Both the position numbers and the translations under genes were made by a program. Positions 7,140-13,578 of a stretch of 15,633 nt of DNA are shown here, piece after piece. Origin of the DNA: Bacillota bacterium (lineage in GTDB: Bacteria; Bacillota; Clostridia; Oscillospirales; Ruminococcaceae). The stretch is taken from the NCBI GenBank assembly GCA_029550985.1, contig JAKPGH010000010.1:1-15633 (forward strand). The letters are read 5' to 3'. The notes under the pieces were generated by a model, which did no database searches, was not told the origin of the DNA, and saw nothing but the letters and a program-made list of their open reading frames with translations. Within the stretch, counting starts at the first letter, position 1; each line of letters starts with the position of its first letter.

Positions 7140-8180
7140 TTACGCCGCTATCTGCAGGGAGGCCGCCTGCCGGCGAACCACTCCCCCCGGAAACACGAGG
7201 TAATGGTTGCCGGTTGTGGAAACCACATACCAGCCTCCAATTTCGGTGCTCCACTGAGAGGTGGCAATTTCCTCATTGATTTCGGGGGAACTCATAATCC
7301 CCCGCAGCACATAGCGGGGATAGGCGTAGCCCATATACTGCAGGTAGGCGCCGCTCAGCCGTTGATTTTGAAACTCCACGTAAATGGGAGTGGTGTACAC
7401 TTTTTGCAACTGGGCGGTCAACCCCTGGGTGTTGTTCAGGCACTGGGGCAGCAGGGAAATCAGATAGTCCACCTTTTTGCCCAGCGGGGTTTTGACGCCG
7501 TTCTGCACCAGCAGGTTGTAAAATCCCAGGCCCGCCTTATCCCGCACCACGGCGTGGGCAAAGGTCTCGGCAAAATCCTCGGAATAGCTGCTGGTGGCAT
7601 AAAGGGAAACAAAGGTGGTGGGATCATAGCTGCCTCTCCCGTCAAAGGCGCTGTAAGAGGCTCCGCCGTTGAAATCCTGCCACTCCGCCATCAGCCGATT
7701 CCCATACCGGCTGCGAACCACCCACTCCAGCGCATGGCCAAACTCATGGGCAATGGCCAAGGGGTTGTCCCCCGAAGAATAGGTGCCGGCACTGGAGGAG
7801 GGCAGCAAAATTTCAATTAAACCCAGTTCCTCGTAAAAAACGCCGTGAGCCTCTACGCTGGAAGGCAGGCCAAAGTTATAATGATCCTTGTAGACAAAGG
7901 AATAGGTCAGGTTCCGCCCGGTTTTTTCTTTGACAAAAGCCGAAACCTGTCGGACAACGTCGGGGGTGATCTGTTCCAACACATGCTGCAGAATATGTAG
8001 GGTTCCGGTGCCAATGGAGGCGGAGCCGTCGGGGTCCTTTTCATATTGAACGGTTATGTTATATGTTTGCTCCAGCACTTGAATTTTTGCGTCCACCGCG
8101 GAATTGTCCGCCGCCAAAGCCGGCAGCGACATTCCCAGACACAAAATCAGTGCCAGCATTGCGCCAATGATTCGCTTCAC
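7140..8180 (-). CDS. Secreted zinc metallopeptidase (HExxH), family not identified
   Basis: A 346-residue protein. Residues 1-24 are a signal peptide: a basic start (VKR), a hydrophobic core, and ALA followed by ADN as the cleavage site. Residues 145-149 are HEFGH, the zincin motif with two His ligands and the catalytic Glu, within LAIAHEFGHALEWVV. About 55 residues on, SEDFAETFAHAVV (200-212) resembles the EDFAE motif that supplies the third ligand in several gluzincins, such as the Peptidase_Mx type. There is no membrane anchor, sortase motif or cell-wall repeat, so the enzyme is probably released. The substrate is unknown. GTG 8180 is preferred to TTG 8186 because of ribosome-site spacing. 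It is transcribed alone. Confidence 0.8.
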   Translation of the reverse strand: MKRIIGAMLALILCLGMSLPALAADNSAVDAKIQVLEQTYNITVQYEKDPDGSASIGTGTLHILQHVLEQITPDVVRQVSAFVKEKTGRNLTYSFVYKDHYNFGLPSSVEAHGVFYEELGLIEILLPSSSAGTYSSGDNPLAIAHEFGHALEWVVRSRYGNRLMAEWQDFNGGASYSAFDGRGSYDPTTFVSLYATSSYSEDFAETFAHAVVRDKAGLGFYNLLVQNGVKTPLGKKVDYLISLLPQCLNNTQGLTAQLQKVYTTPIYVEFQNQRLSGAYLQYMGYAYPRYVLRGIMSSPEINEEIATSQWSTEIGGWYVVSTTGNHYLVFPGGVVRRQAASLQIAA

Positions 8181-8194
8181 AGGCAATCTCCTTT
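8178..8194 (-). promoter_or_regulatory. Ribosome binding site that fixes a GTG start for the metallopeptidase
   Basis: AAAGGAG (8188-8194 on the minus strand) lies seven bases before GTG (8178-8180) but only one base before the in-frame TTG at 8186, so GTG is the likely start. Confidence 0.7.
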
Positions 8195-8245
8195 CATCAA
8201 GGGACAGAATCGATTCAGGTCGTACACTTACACCTGACAGTAGTA

Positions 8246-8274
8246 ATTATAGCAAAAAATCCATTGGCTGTCGA
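8246..8274 (-). promoter_or_regulatory. Predicted sigma-A promoter for the metallopeptidase gene
   Basis: On the minus strand, TCGACA (8269-8274; one change from TTGACA) and TATAAT (8246-8251; perfect) are separated by 17 bases. TGC directly before TATAAT adds an extended -10. The leader would be about 60 bases. Confidence 0.7.
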
Positions 8275-8387
8275 AGGAAACCGAACCCATTCGCAATCAT
8301 TCTACAACCGAACGTGTATATTCTGCCATTTTTGAGCGGTTCCAGATATCATTTTATTAGCTTGTTATACAAAATATCATCAGATGG

Positions 8388-8416
8388 TTGCTTTTTCCTG
8401 CATCCAAAGCTATAAT
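8388..8416 (+). promoter_or_regulatory. Predicted sigma-A promoter for the leader peptide/paaK operon
   Basis: TTGCTT (8388-8393) and a perfect TATAAT (8411-8416) are separated by 17 bases. Transcription would start near 8423, about 50 bases before the leader-peptide ATG and 280 bases before paaK. Confidence 0.65.
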
Positions 8417-8473
8417 GTACCACAAACATCATATCGGAACAGCCATGACTTTTGGGAAGGAGGGGGAAGCAAA

Positions 8474-8524
8474 ATGACAAGGACTCTGTTCGGGCACTGC
8501 CGTTTTGGCTTCCTCTTTAGATAG
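8474..8524 (+). CDS. Phe-rich leader peptide (16 aa), candidate attenuator
   Basis: Encodes MTRTLFGHCRFGFLFR and stops at TAG (8522-8524). AAGGAGG (8457-8463), within a longer purine run, gives a strong ribosome site 10 bases before the ATG. Four of 16 residues are Phe (codons TTC, TTT, TTC, TTT), three of them in the last six. The final base of the stop codon is the first base of a perfect 13-bp hairpin, and a terminator-like hairpin follows at 8599. Peptides of this kind (for example PheL) control biosynthetic operons by ribosome stalling. Here the next gene is phenylacetate-CoA ligase. Position, ribosome site and Phe content are seen directly; the regulatory role is inference. It is far too short for homology to help. 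Confidence 0.6.
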   Translation: MTRTLFGHCRFGFLFR

Positions 8525-8596
8525 GCGATCCCGAAGACATGTGCCGTGGCAACCTCCCGTACGGGAGCCGGTGGTCCTTCGGGATCGCCGGAACAG
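8486..8596 (+). ncRNA. Structured leader RNA with perfect 13-bp stem
   Basis: GGCGATCCCGAAG (8524-8536) pairs perfectly with CTTCGGGATCGCC (8577-8589). Inside the loop, CTCCCGTACGGGAG (8554-8567) is a perfect palindrome able to form a small hairpin. CTGTTC (8486-8491, within leader codons 5-6) can pair with GAACAG (8591-8596), closing the whole structure. GGGAT of the 3' arm (8581-8585) can alternatively pair with ATCCC (8608-8612) in the terminator arm, so the structures may compete. It matches no riboswitch class I know; T-box, 6S and cobalamin signatures are absent. Confidence 0.55.
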
Positions 8597-8598
8597 TC

Positions 8599-8640
8599 GC
8601 ACGCAAAATCCCTCTTTCAGGGGGTTTTGGGTGCTATTGT
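8599..8640 (+). terminator. Terminator-like hairpin in the paaK leader (candidate attenuator)
   Basis: GCAC (8599-8602) with GTGC (8631-8634) and CAAAATCCCT with AGGGGGTTTTG form one long stem with one G-G mismatch, one G-U pair and a short pyrimidine loop. TATTGTTGTTG follows, a U-rich but interrupted tail. It lies about 65 bases before paaK on the same strand with no promoter visible in between, so it fits conditional rather than absolute termination. Confidence 0.6.
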
Positions 8641-8663
8641 TGTTGTCATGGCTTTTTTGTTTT

Positions 8664-8692
8664 TCCAAAATTTTTGAACCAGGATTTGGAGG
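8664..8692 (+). promoter_or_regulatory. Possible hairpin occluding the paaK ribosome binding site
   Basis: TCCAAA (8664-8669) can pair with TTTGGA (8685-8690), which overlaps the GGAGG ribosome site (8688-8692); two flanking T-G pairs could lengthen the stem. The loop is 15 bases. Thermodynamics were not computed. Confidence 0.3.
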
Positions 8693-8701
8693 TAGATGGC
8701 A

Positions 8702-10003
8702 ATGAGTCGTTATTTCTCCCCGGAAATTGAAACCGCCGACCGCGGGCGGATGCTGACGCTGCAGGGGCAAAGGCTGCGGGCAACGGTGCGCCACTGCTAC
8801 GAAAACGTCCCCTTTTATCGGGAAAAGTTTCGCAAAATGGGGCTGGAGCCCGGCGACATCAAAACGGTGGACGATTTGGTAAAGCTGCCCTTTACTTATA
8901 AACAGGATTTGCGGGACCACTATCCTTACGGCCTCTTTGCGGTTCCCAAGAACAAGGTGGTGCGGATTCACGCCTCCAGCGGCACAACCGGCAAAATGAC
9001 GGTGGTGGGCTACACCAAGCGGGATATCGAGGACTGGGCGGAGGACACCGCCCGGGCCATTGTGGCGGCGGGAGGCACCCAGGAGGACTACATTCACATC
9101 AGCTACGGCTACGGCCTGTTTACCGGCGGACTGGGGATTCATTACGGGGCGGAAAAGCTGGGCGCTACCTCCATCCCCGTTTCCAGCGGCAACACCCGCC
9201 GCCAAATCGACGTGCTTCGGGATTTCGGCTCCAACATTCTCTGCTGCACTCCCTCCTACGCCATGCATATCGGCGAAACTATGATGGAAATGGGCGTCTC
9301 CCCCGATTCCCTCAACCTGCGGGCGGGCATCTTCGGCGCCGAGCCCTGGACCAACGAAATGCGGGCGAAAATCGAGGAGTTGCTGGGCATCAAGGCCTAC
9401 GATATTTATGGCCTGTCCGAAGTGATGGGGCCGGGAGTGGCCTTTGAGTGCGAGGAGCAGTCGGGGATGCACATCAACGAGGACAAATATATCCCCGAAG
9501 TCATCGACCCCGACACCGGCGAGGTGCTTCCCGACGGATGCCAGGGAGAGCTGGTGTTCACCTGCATCACCAAGGAGGCGTTGCCCCTGCTGCGGTACCG
9601 CACCCGGGACATCGCCGTTTTGACTCGTAAGGAATGTTCCTGCGGGCGGACCCTCATCAAGATGAGCAAGCCCATGGGCCGCACCGACGACATGCTGATT
9701 ATCCGCGGCGTCAACGTCTTCCCCTCTCAGGTGGAGTCGGTGCTGCTGGAGCTGGGCCTTTCCCCCAACTACCTGCTGGTGGTGGACCGGGAAGGTGCTC
9801 TGGACACGCTGGAAGTGCGGGTGGAAATGACCCCCGAAATGTTCACCGACGCCGTCAAGGGATTGGAAGAAATCGAGCGGAGGATTCGCTCGGCTCTGCT
9901 TTCCACCCTGGGGTTGGCGGCCACCGTCAAACTGGTGGAGCCCAAGAGCATTCCCCGAAGCGAAGGCAAGGCAAAACGCATTCAGGACAACCGGAAACTG
10001 TAA
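8702..10003 (+). CDS. paaK: Phenylacetate-CoA ligase (AMP-forming)
   Basis: A 433-residue adenylate-forming enzyme of the usual length for the family. It activates phenylacetate, or a related aryl-acetate, with ATP and CoA to the CoA thioester in the cytoplasm. ASSGTTGK (91-98) is the ATP phosphate-binding loop, YGLSEVMGPG is the core adenylation motif, YRTRDIAVLT and CSCGRTLIKMSKPMGRTDDM precede the hinge, and IRGVNVFPSQVE leads into the C-terminal lid. GKAKR close to the end carries the expected catalytic Lys. GGAGG (8688-8692) lies nine bases before ATG 8702 and only three before ATG 8696, so 8702 is preferred. In gut anaerobes the enzyme often pairs with ACT-domain proteins and aromatic keto-acid metabolism. 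The exact substrate is unknown. Confidence 0.93.
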   Translation: MSRYFSPEIETADRGRMLTLQGQRLRATVRHCYENVPFYREKFRKMGLEPGDIKTVDDLVKLPFTYKQDLRDHYPYGLFAVPKNKVVRIHASSGTTGKMTVVGYTKRDIEDWAEDTARAIVAAGGTQEDYIHISYGYGLFTGGLGIHYGAEKLGATSIPVSSGNTRRQIDVLRDFGSNILCCTPSYAMHIGETMMEMGVSPDSLNLRAGIFGAEPWTNEMRAKIEELLGIKAYDIYGLSEVMGPGVAFECEEQSGMHINEDKYIPEVIDPDTGEVLPDGCQGELVFTCITKEALPLLRYRTRDIAVLTRKECSCGRTLIKMSKPMGRTDDMLIIRGVNVFPSQVESVLLELGLSPNYLLVVDREGALDTLEVRVEMTPEMFTDAVKGLEEIERRIRSALLSTLGLAATVKLVEPKSIPRSEGKAKRIQDNRKL

Positions 10004-10016
10004 GGGAGGGAATGAA

Positions 10017-10448
10017 ATGAAAATCAAGCAGCTATCCATCTTTATCGAAAACCGGACCGGTCGCCTTGCGGAAATCACCCAAATTCTCGCCTCCAGGCAG
10101 GTGGACATTCGCGCCCTTTCCCTGGCGGATACCAGCGATTTTGGCATCCTGCGGCTGATTGTCAACAACCCCGACGTCGCCTGCGCCGCCCTGTTGGAAG
10201 CCGGCGTCATGGTGCGGACCACCGAAGTGCTGGCGGTGTCCATGGTGGACGAACCCGGCGGATTTTCCCGCACCGTGGCCATTCTCTCCCAGGCGGGGGT
10301 GGGCATCGAATACCTCTACGCCTTTGTCAGCCGAAAGGGCGGCGAAGCGGTGGTGATTCTCCGGCCCGACGACTCCGACAAAGCCGTCGAGGTGCTGCAG
10401 CGAAACGGCGTCCGCCTGCTGCAACCCGAAGAAGTCTACCATATGTAA
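10017..10448 (+). CDS. Double ACT-domain protein, amino-acid sensor
   Basis: A 143-residue protein built of two ACT domains (about 1-68 and 69-143) and nothing else. The first starts IKQLSIFIENRTGRLAEITQILA, the classic beta strand, N-x-x-G-R-L turn and helix; the second starts VSMVDEPGGFSRTVAILSQAGVGIEYLYAF. ACT pairs bind amino acids at their interface and usually act as regulatory units. The gene starts 13 bases after paaK, with GGGAGGG six bases before the ATG, so the two are co-transcribed. Small ACT proteins are regularly found beside phenylacetate-CoA ligase in Firmicutes, where a role as aromatic-amino-acid sensor is plausible but unproven. A strong terminator follows. Confidence 0.9.
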   Translation: MKIKQLSIFIENRTGRLAEITQILASRQVDIRALSLADTSDFGILRLIVNNPDVACAALLEAGVMVRTTEVLAVSMVDEPGGFSRTVAILSQAGVGIEYLYAFVSRKGGEAVVILRPDDSDKAVEVLQRNGVRLLQPEEVYHM

Positions 10449-10455
10449 AAACAAT

Positions 10456-10492
10456 ACAGGCTCCCGATTTTTCGGGAGCCTGTTTCTTTTTG
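10456..10492. terminator. Strong bidirectional intrinsic terminator
   Basis: ACAGGCTCCCGA (10456-10467) and TCGGGAGCCTGT (10472-10483) form a perfect 12-bp stem with a TTTT loop, followed by TTCTTTTT. In the minus direction the tail is TATTGTTTTT, so it can end both the paaK operon and the convergent HD-GYP gene. Confidence 0.92.
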
Positions 10493-10508
10493 GAGATAAA
10501 AGGGCTGT

Positions 10509-11129
10509 TTATCGATAGGCATCCATTTGATTGATGGTGCTCTTTAAGAACACTTCCACCAAAGTGGGGTCAAATTGAATGCCGGCGTATCGTTCCAGTT
10601 CCATGCAGGCATATTCGTGGGTGTTGGCGGAGCGGTAGACGCGGTTGCTGGTCATGGCGTCGTACGCGTCGCAGATGGAGGTAATCCGCGCCACCAGCGG
10701 GATATCCTTTCCCTGCAATCCATAGGGATACCCTTCCCCGTTCCACCATTCATGGTGGTACGCGGCGCAATCCATGGTCAGAGGGATCAGGTGCTCGGGG
10801 ATGCCGACAATATTGCCTTCCTTTGCTTCCGTCAGCAGCATCTGGGCGAAGACGGGGTGCTGCTGCACAATTTGTCTTTCTTCTTCCGTCAGTTTGCCGC
10901 TTTTCATCAAAATTTCGGATGGAATCCATATTTTTCCGATATCGTGATACTGGGCCGCTTTTTCAAATAGCACAACGTGTTGCGGCAACAATTCGCTTTG
11001 GATCCCTAACAGCTCCTGTGTCAACAACCCGGCCAAAATCCCAACCCGGTGCATGTGCCGCAACTCATCCATGGGAAGGTCGTCCAGCAAGTGATAAACC
11101 GACTGATATGAATTAAACTTCAGCTTCAT
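10509..11129 (-). CDS. Stand-alone HD-GYP domain phosphodiesterase
   Basis: A 206-residue protein consisting only of an HD-GYP domain. Metal-binding residues are in order: His25/His27, YHDIGK (His62, Asp63), QQHPV (His91), YHHEWWNGEGYPYGL (His125, His126, then GYP at 133-135) and ICDAYDAMTSNRVYR (Asp154). Active members hydrolyse cyclic di-GMP or related cyclic dinucleotides. No receiver, PAS or membrane domain is attached, so any signal must come from a partner. The ATG at 11129 lacks a ribosome site but overlaps, as ATGA, the stop of a tiny upstream frame, suggesting translational coupling. The enzyme fold and motifs are clear; the cyclic-dinucleotide substrate is inferred. Confidence 0.88.
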   Translation of the reverse strand: MKLKFNSYQSVYHLLDDLPMDELRHMHRVGILAGLLTQELLGIQSELLPQHVVLFEKAAQYHDIGKIWIPSEILMKSGKLTEEERQIVQQHPVFAQMLLTEAKEGNIVGIPEHLIPLTMDCAAYHHEWWNGEGYPYGLQGKDIPLVARITSICDAYDAMTSNRVYRSANTHEYACMELERYAGIQFDPTLVEVFLKSTINQMDAYR

Positions 11130-11203
11130 TGGTTGAATGAACGGCTCATCGCCATACCGAAAACAGCCTGGCTGCAGCCATCTTCCTCCTGGTTTTCAAT
11201 CAT
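11126..11203 (-). CDS. Tiny ORF (25 aa) overlapping the HD-GYP start
   Basis: It starts at ATG 11203, with GGAG eight bases before, and stops at TGA 11126-11128, which overlaps the HD-GYP ATG as ATGA. The product begins MIENQEEDG and ends MSRSFNQ, with no recognisable domain. It may serve to couple translation, or be the remnant of a frameshifted upstream gene. Confidence 0.3.
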   Translation of the reverse strand: MIENQEEDGCSQAVFGMAMSRSFNQ

Positions 11204-11247
11204 CTCGTTCTCTCCATCTCTGGATGATAGTTCCAAAGTCCAGCTCC

Positions 11248-11346
11248 CTAGCCGGAAATATCATACCAAAGCCTGCAGCTCTTGGCCGGAAGCAATTCCA
11301 CGCCAAATACGACCGCAAGCTTTTTCCCACGAAACAGCCTTGCCAT
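11248..11346 (-). CDS. Tiny ORF (32 aa) with good ribosome site
   Basis: ATG 11346 is preceded by GGAG with a seven-base gap and the frame ends at TAG 11248. The product begins MARLFRGKKLAVVFG. A third small frame (11264-11196, starting MIFPARELDFG) bridges it to the ORF ending at 11126. Together they form an overlapping chain leading to the HD-GYP gene. They could be true small genes or the broken parts of one; I recognise neither. Confidence 0.3.
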   Translation of the reverse strand: MARLFRGKKLAVVFGVELLPAKSCRLWYDISG

Positions 11347-11983
11347 AAAGTCTCTCCTCGTTATTTAATCAAAATGTCAAATCCCGGATGTCGTTTATCG
11401 AGGGAAAAGTTTATATGCCATTCGTGCAATACGAAAAGCCTCGGTGGTTACAATAGGCAGGGAGGAAAACACTTTCCTATCCAAGGGTGGGGCCACCCGC
11501 GGCAGTCTATCATTTTTAGGAGAAAAAAACGGTATCACAAAAACTCATTGTGCAAAAGAAAGACGGGTTTTTTCACAAAAGAATAGCCGAGCACATTCCA
11601 CACGCATTGGATGCACTCGGCACGTTTGGGAACAGCCTATATGCCGGTTTCGATGTTGTAACTTCGTTGTATTTCTCGACTGCTTTCATAGGCTTGGAGA
11701 ACCAAATGCATTTGCGCGCTCTGAAATTGTTTACGATTTATGTACCCCACGAAAAATAGTTAAAATTATTCGACTAAAATGCAAATTTTTTAGTCACTTA
11801 AGTAATTTATTTTTATTACTGTTATATTTTACGACAATAACAAAAAATAGTCAACAAAATTCGATATATAAAGAAATTATTTTTATTTATGGTAAATCAT
11901 GCTTGATTACTATGAATTGTTTAAAAATATATTAATTCCGTGTACAATTATTTGATGAGTTTTGGCTTCTCCAAACAAATCTA

Positions 11984-12012
11984 TTGTAAAGCGCTTACAT
12001 TGGCGCTATAAT
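11984..12012 (+). promoter_or_regulatory. Predicted sigma-A promoter of uxaC
   Basis: TTGTAA (11984-11989) and a perfect TATAAT (12007-12012) are separated by exactly 17 bases. Transcription would start near 12019, giving a leader of about 60 bases before the uxaC ATG. Confidence 0.8.
11985..11999 (+). promoter_or_regulatory. LacI/CcpA-family operator over the uxaC promoter
   Basis: TGTAAAGCGCTTACA has half-sites TGTAA and TTACA around a GCGC centre, one base longer than a perfect palindrome. It resembles catabolite-response (cre) and LacI-family sugar-acid operators. It covers the -35 and half the spacer of the uxaC promoter, the position of a repressor site. Which regulator binds cannot be told; none is encoded in the window. 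Confidence 0.6.
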
Positions 12013-12079
12013 AAGGATAAACCGGAATTTTGACAGGCACTTTAACGCAAGCATCAATTCAAAAAGGGTGGTAAACCAG

Positions 12080-13489
12080 ATGAAGAGAAATTTTATGGAC
12101 GCAGATTTTTTACTGACCAACGAAACGGCCAAACGGCTTTTTCATAAATATGCGTCGAAAATGCCGATTATTGACTACCACTGCCACATCAATCCGGCGG
12201 AAATCGCCCAGGACCGGCGGTACGAAAACATCGCCCAGCCCTGGCTGCTGGGGGATCACTACAAGTGGCGCCAAATCCGCACCTCCGGTGCGCCGGAGCG
12301 AGAAATTACCGGAGACGCCGACGACCGCGTAAAGTTTCAGAACTTTGCCAAAATGCTGGACCAGGCCATTGGCAACCCCCTCTATCACTGGACACATTTG
12401 GAGCTGCAGCGCTACTTTGACTACTACGGCGTCCTGAGCGAAAAAACGGCCCAGGAAGTGTGGGACCACTGCAATCAAAAGCTGGCCGACCCTTCCATGA
12501 GCGTTCGGGGCATCATTCGCAAATCCAACGTCAAGCTGATTTGCACCACCGACGACCCTGTTGACGACCTGCGCTACCACAAACAGCTGGCGGAAGACCC
12601 CACCTGGGAGGTCAAAGTCCTTCCCGCCTGGCGCCCCGACAAGGCCGTCAACATCGACCAGGCCACCTTTGTGCCCTACATCGCTCAGCTTTCTCAGGTG
12701 TCCGGCGTTGCAATTTCCGACTTTGCATCCCTCAAGCAGGCTCTGGAAAAGCGCCTTGACTTCTTCGGCGAGATGGGCTGTGTCGCCAGCGACCACGGCC
12801 TGGACAGCGCCTTTTACTGCCCCGCCTCCGAGGAGGAAGTGGACGCCATCCTGAAGGCTGCGCTGGCCGGAAAGGAAATCACGCCTTCCGACGCGCTGAA
12901 ATACAAGACGGAGATTTTGCTGTTCTTCGCCCGCCAATACGCCAAACGGGGCTGGGTCATGCAGCTGCACTACGGAGCGGTGCGGAACACCAACCGGCGG
13001 ATGTTCGAAAAGCTGGGCCCCGACACCGGATTCGACTGCATGGGCAGCACCCTGGACGCCGTCGCCATCACCCGATTCCTCAACGAGCTGGAGCAAACCG
13101 GCGAGCTGCCCAAAACCATCCTTTACTCCCTCAACCCGGGAGACAACGAGATGTTGGGCACCGTGCTGGGCTGCTTCCAGGGGGAGGGCATCCGGAACAA
13201 AATCCAGCAGGGCTCCGCTTGGTGGTTTAACGACACCAAACAGGGCATGGAGCAACAGCTCACCAGCCTTGCCAACCTCTCCCTGCTGGGCGGCTTTGTG
13301 GGCATGCTCACCGACAGCCGCAGCTTCCTTTCCTACACCCGCCACGAGTATTTCCGCCGCATTCTGTGCAACCTCATCGGCACATGGGTGGAAAACGGAG
13401 AATTCCCCGACGACGACGATTTGCTCCGTCCTTTGGTGGAAAATATCAGCTACTACAACACCAAAAACTTCTTTGGATTCGAGCTCTAA
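12080..13489 (+). CDS. uxaC: Glucuronate (uronate) isomerase
   Basis: A 469-residue protein of standard family length. It converts D-glucuronate to D-fructuronate and D-galacturonate to D-tagaturonate, the first cytoplasmic step of hexuronate breakdown. It belongs to the amidohydrolase superfamily: PIIDYHCHINP (29-39) has the His34-x-His36 metal pair. WTHLELQRYF, CTTDDPVDDL, LPAWRPDKA, SDHGLDSAFY, MQLHYGAVRNTNRRM, YSLNPGDNEML, QQGSAWWFNDTKQGM and LTDSRSFLSYTRHEYFRR are all family signatures. ATG 12080 is preferred to GTG 12068 because AAAGGGTGG (12063-12071) ends eight bases before it and MKRNFMDADFLL matches known N-termini. It is transcribed alone, without uxaA, uxaB or uxuA alongside. Confidence 0.97.
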   Translation: MKRNFMDADFLLTNETAKRLFHKYASKMPIIDYHCHINPAEIAQDRRYENIAQPWLLGDHYKWRQIRTSGAPEREITGDADDRVKFQNFAKMLDQAIGNPLYHWTHLELQRYFDYYGVLSEKTAQEVWDHCNQKLADPSMSVRGIIRKSNVKLICTTDDPVDDLRYHKQLAEDPTWEVKVLPAWRPDKAVNIDQATFVPYIAQLSQVSGVAISDFASLKQALEKRLDFFGEMGCVASDHGLDSAFYCPASEEEVDAILKAALAGKEITPSDALKYKTEILLFFARQYAKRGWVMQLHYGAVRNTNRRMFEKLGPDTGFDCMGSTLDAVAITRFLNELEQTGELPKTILYSLNPGDNEMLGTVLGCFQGEGIRNKIQQGSAWWFNDTKQGMEQQLTSLANLSLLGGFVGMLTDSRSFLSYTRHEYFRRILCNLIGTWVENGEFPDDDDLLRPLVENISYYNTKNFFGFEL

Positions 13490-13496
13490 CCACGCC

Positions 13497-13531
13497 AACA
13501 ATCCCCGAACTTCCGGTTCGGGGATTGTTTC
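13497..13531 (+). terminator. Intrinsic terminator of uxaC
   Basis: AACAATCCCCGAAC (13497-13510) and GTTCGGGGATTGTT (13516-13529) form a perfect 14-bp stem with a 5-base loop, ending in TTGTTT. It starts seven bases after the uxaC stop. Confidence 0.85.
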
Positions 13532-13546
13532 TGAAAATAGCAAAAC

Positions 13547-13578
13547 GAGGGTGAAAACCGCTATCGGTTTTCACCCTC
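13547..13578. terminator. Second perfect hairpin after uxaC, probably minus-strand terminator
   Basis: GAGGGTGAAAACCG (13547-13560) and CGGTTTTCACCCTC (13565-13578) form a perfect 14-bp stem with a CTAT loop. The plus-strand tail is not T-rich; the minus-strand tail (GTTTTGCTATTTT) is, so it probably backs up termination of leftward transcription. Confidence 0.6.

Larger units (their letters stand above)
8181..8701. other. Divergent intergenic region with a long paaK leader
   Basis: The part nearest 8180 carries the minus-strand metallopeptidase promoter. Bases 8275-8387 are AT-rich with no feature I can support. From 8388 on it holds the plus-strand promoter, a leader peptide and several hairpins, listed separately. 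The predicted leader transcript is about 280 bases, long for a bacterial 5' UTR. Confidence 0.6.
11347..12079. other. Long AT-rich spacer upstream of uxaC
   Basis: No supported gene lies in these ~730 bases. It contains an AGGAAA/TTTCCT hairpin (11463-11478), a GC-rich hairpin GGGTG/CACCC (11485-11498), an imperfect stem CCGAG/CTCGG (11587-11620) and an AT-rich stem GACTAAAA/TTTTAGTC (11772-11795). Bases 11750-11960 are strikingly AT-rich compared with the surrounding genes. The uxaC promoter and operator are at the right end. Confidence 0.5.

Noticed and set aside
8445..8477. Ten-codon frame (MTFGKEGEAK) ending in the start of the Phe-rich leader peptide
   Set aside because: It has no ribosome site of its own and lies over the purine run that serves the leader peptide; the overlap is probably accidental.
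8482..8598. Idea that the folded paaK leader is a 6S RNA, SRP RNA or known riboswitch
   Set aside because: It is too short for 6S, lacks the SRP loop and lacks TPP, SAM, cobalamin, FMN, purine or T-box signatures; the in-frame Phe-rich peptide gives a better explanation.
8429..10306. Long open frame (625 codons) on the minus strand opposite paaK and the ACT gene
   Set aside because: It spans two well-supported genes on the other strand, and its product is low-complexity, His/Gly-rich and domain-free.
11485..11502. Partial resemblance to a T-box antiterminator (AGGGTGG ... CCGCGG) upstream of uxaC
   Set aside because: The consensus is broken by an insertion, the segment forms its own GGGTG/CACCC hairpin, no Stem I or matching terminator is visible, and the downstream gene has no link to amino acids or tRNA charging.
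12110..13543. Long open frame (477 codons) on the minus strand opposite uxaC
   Set aside because: It is a shadow of uxaC caused by GC-biased codons; its translation has no recognisable domain, while the plus-strand product matches UxaC over its full length.
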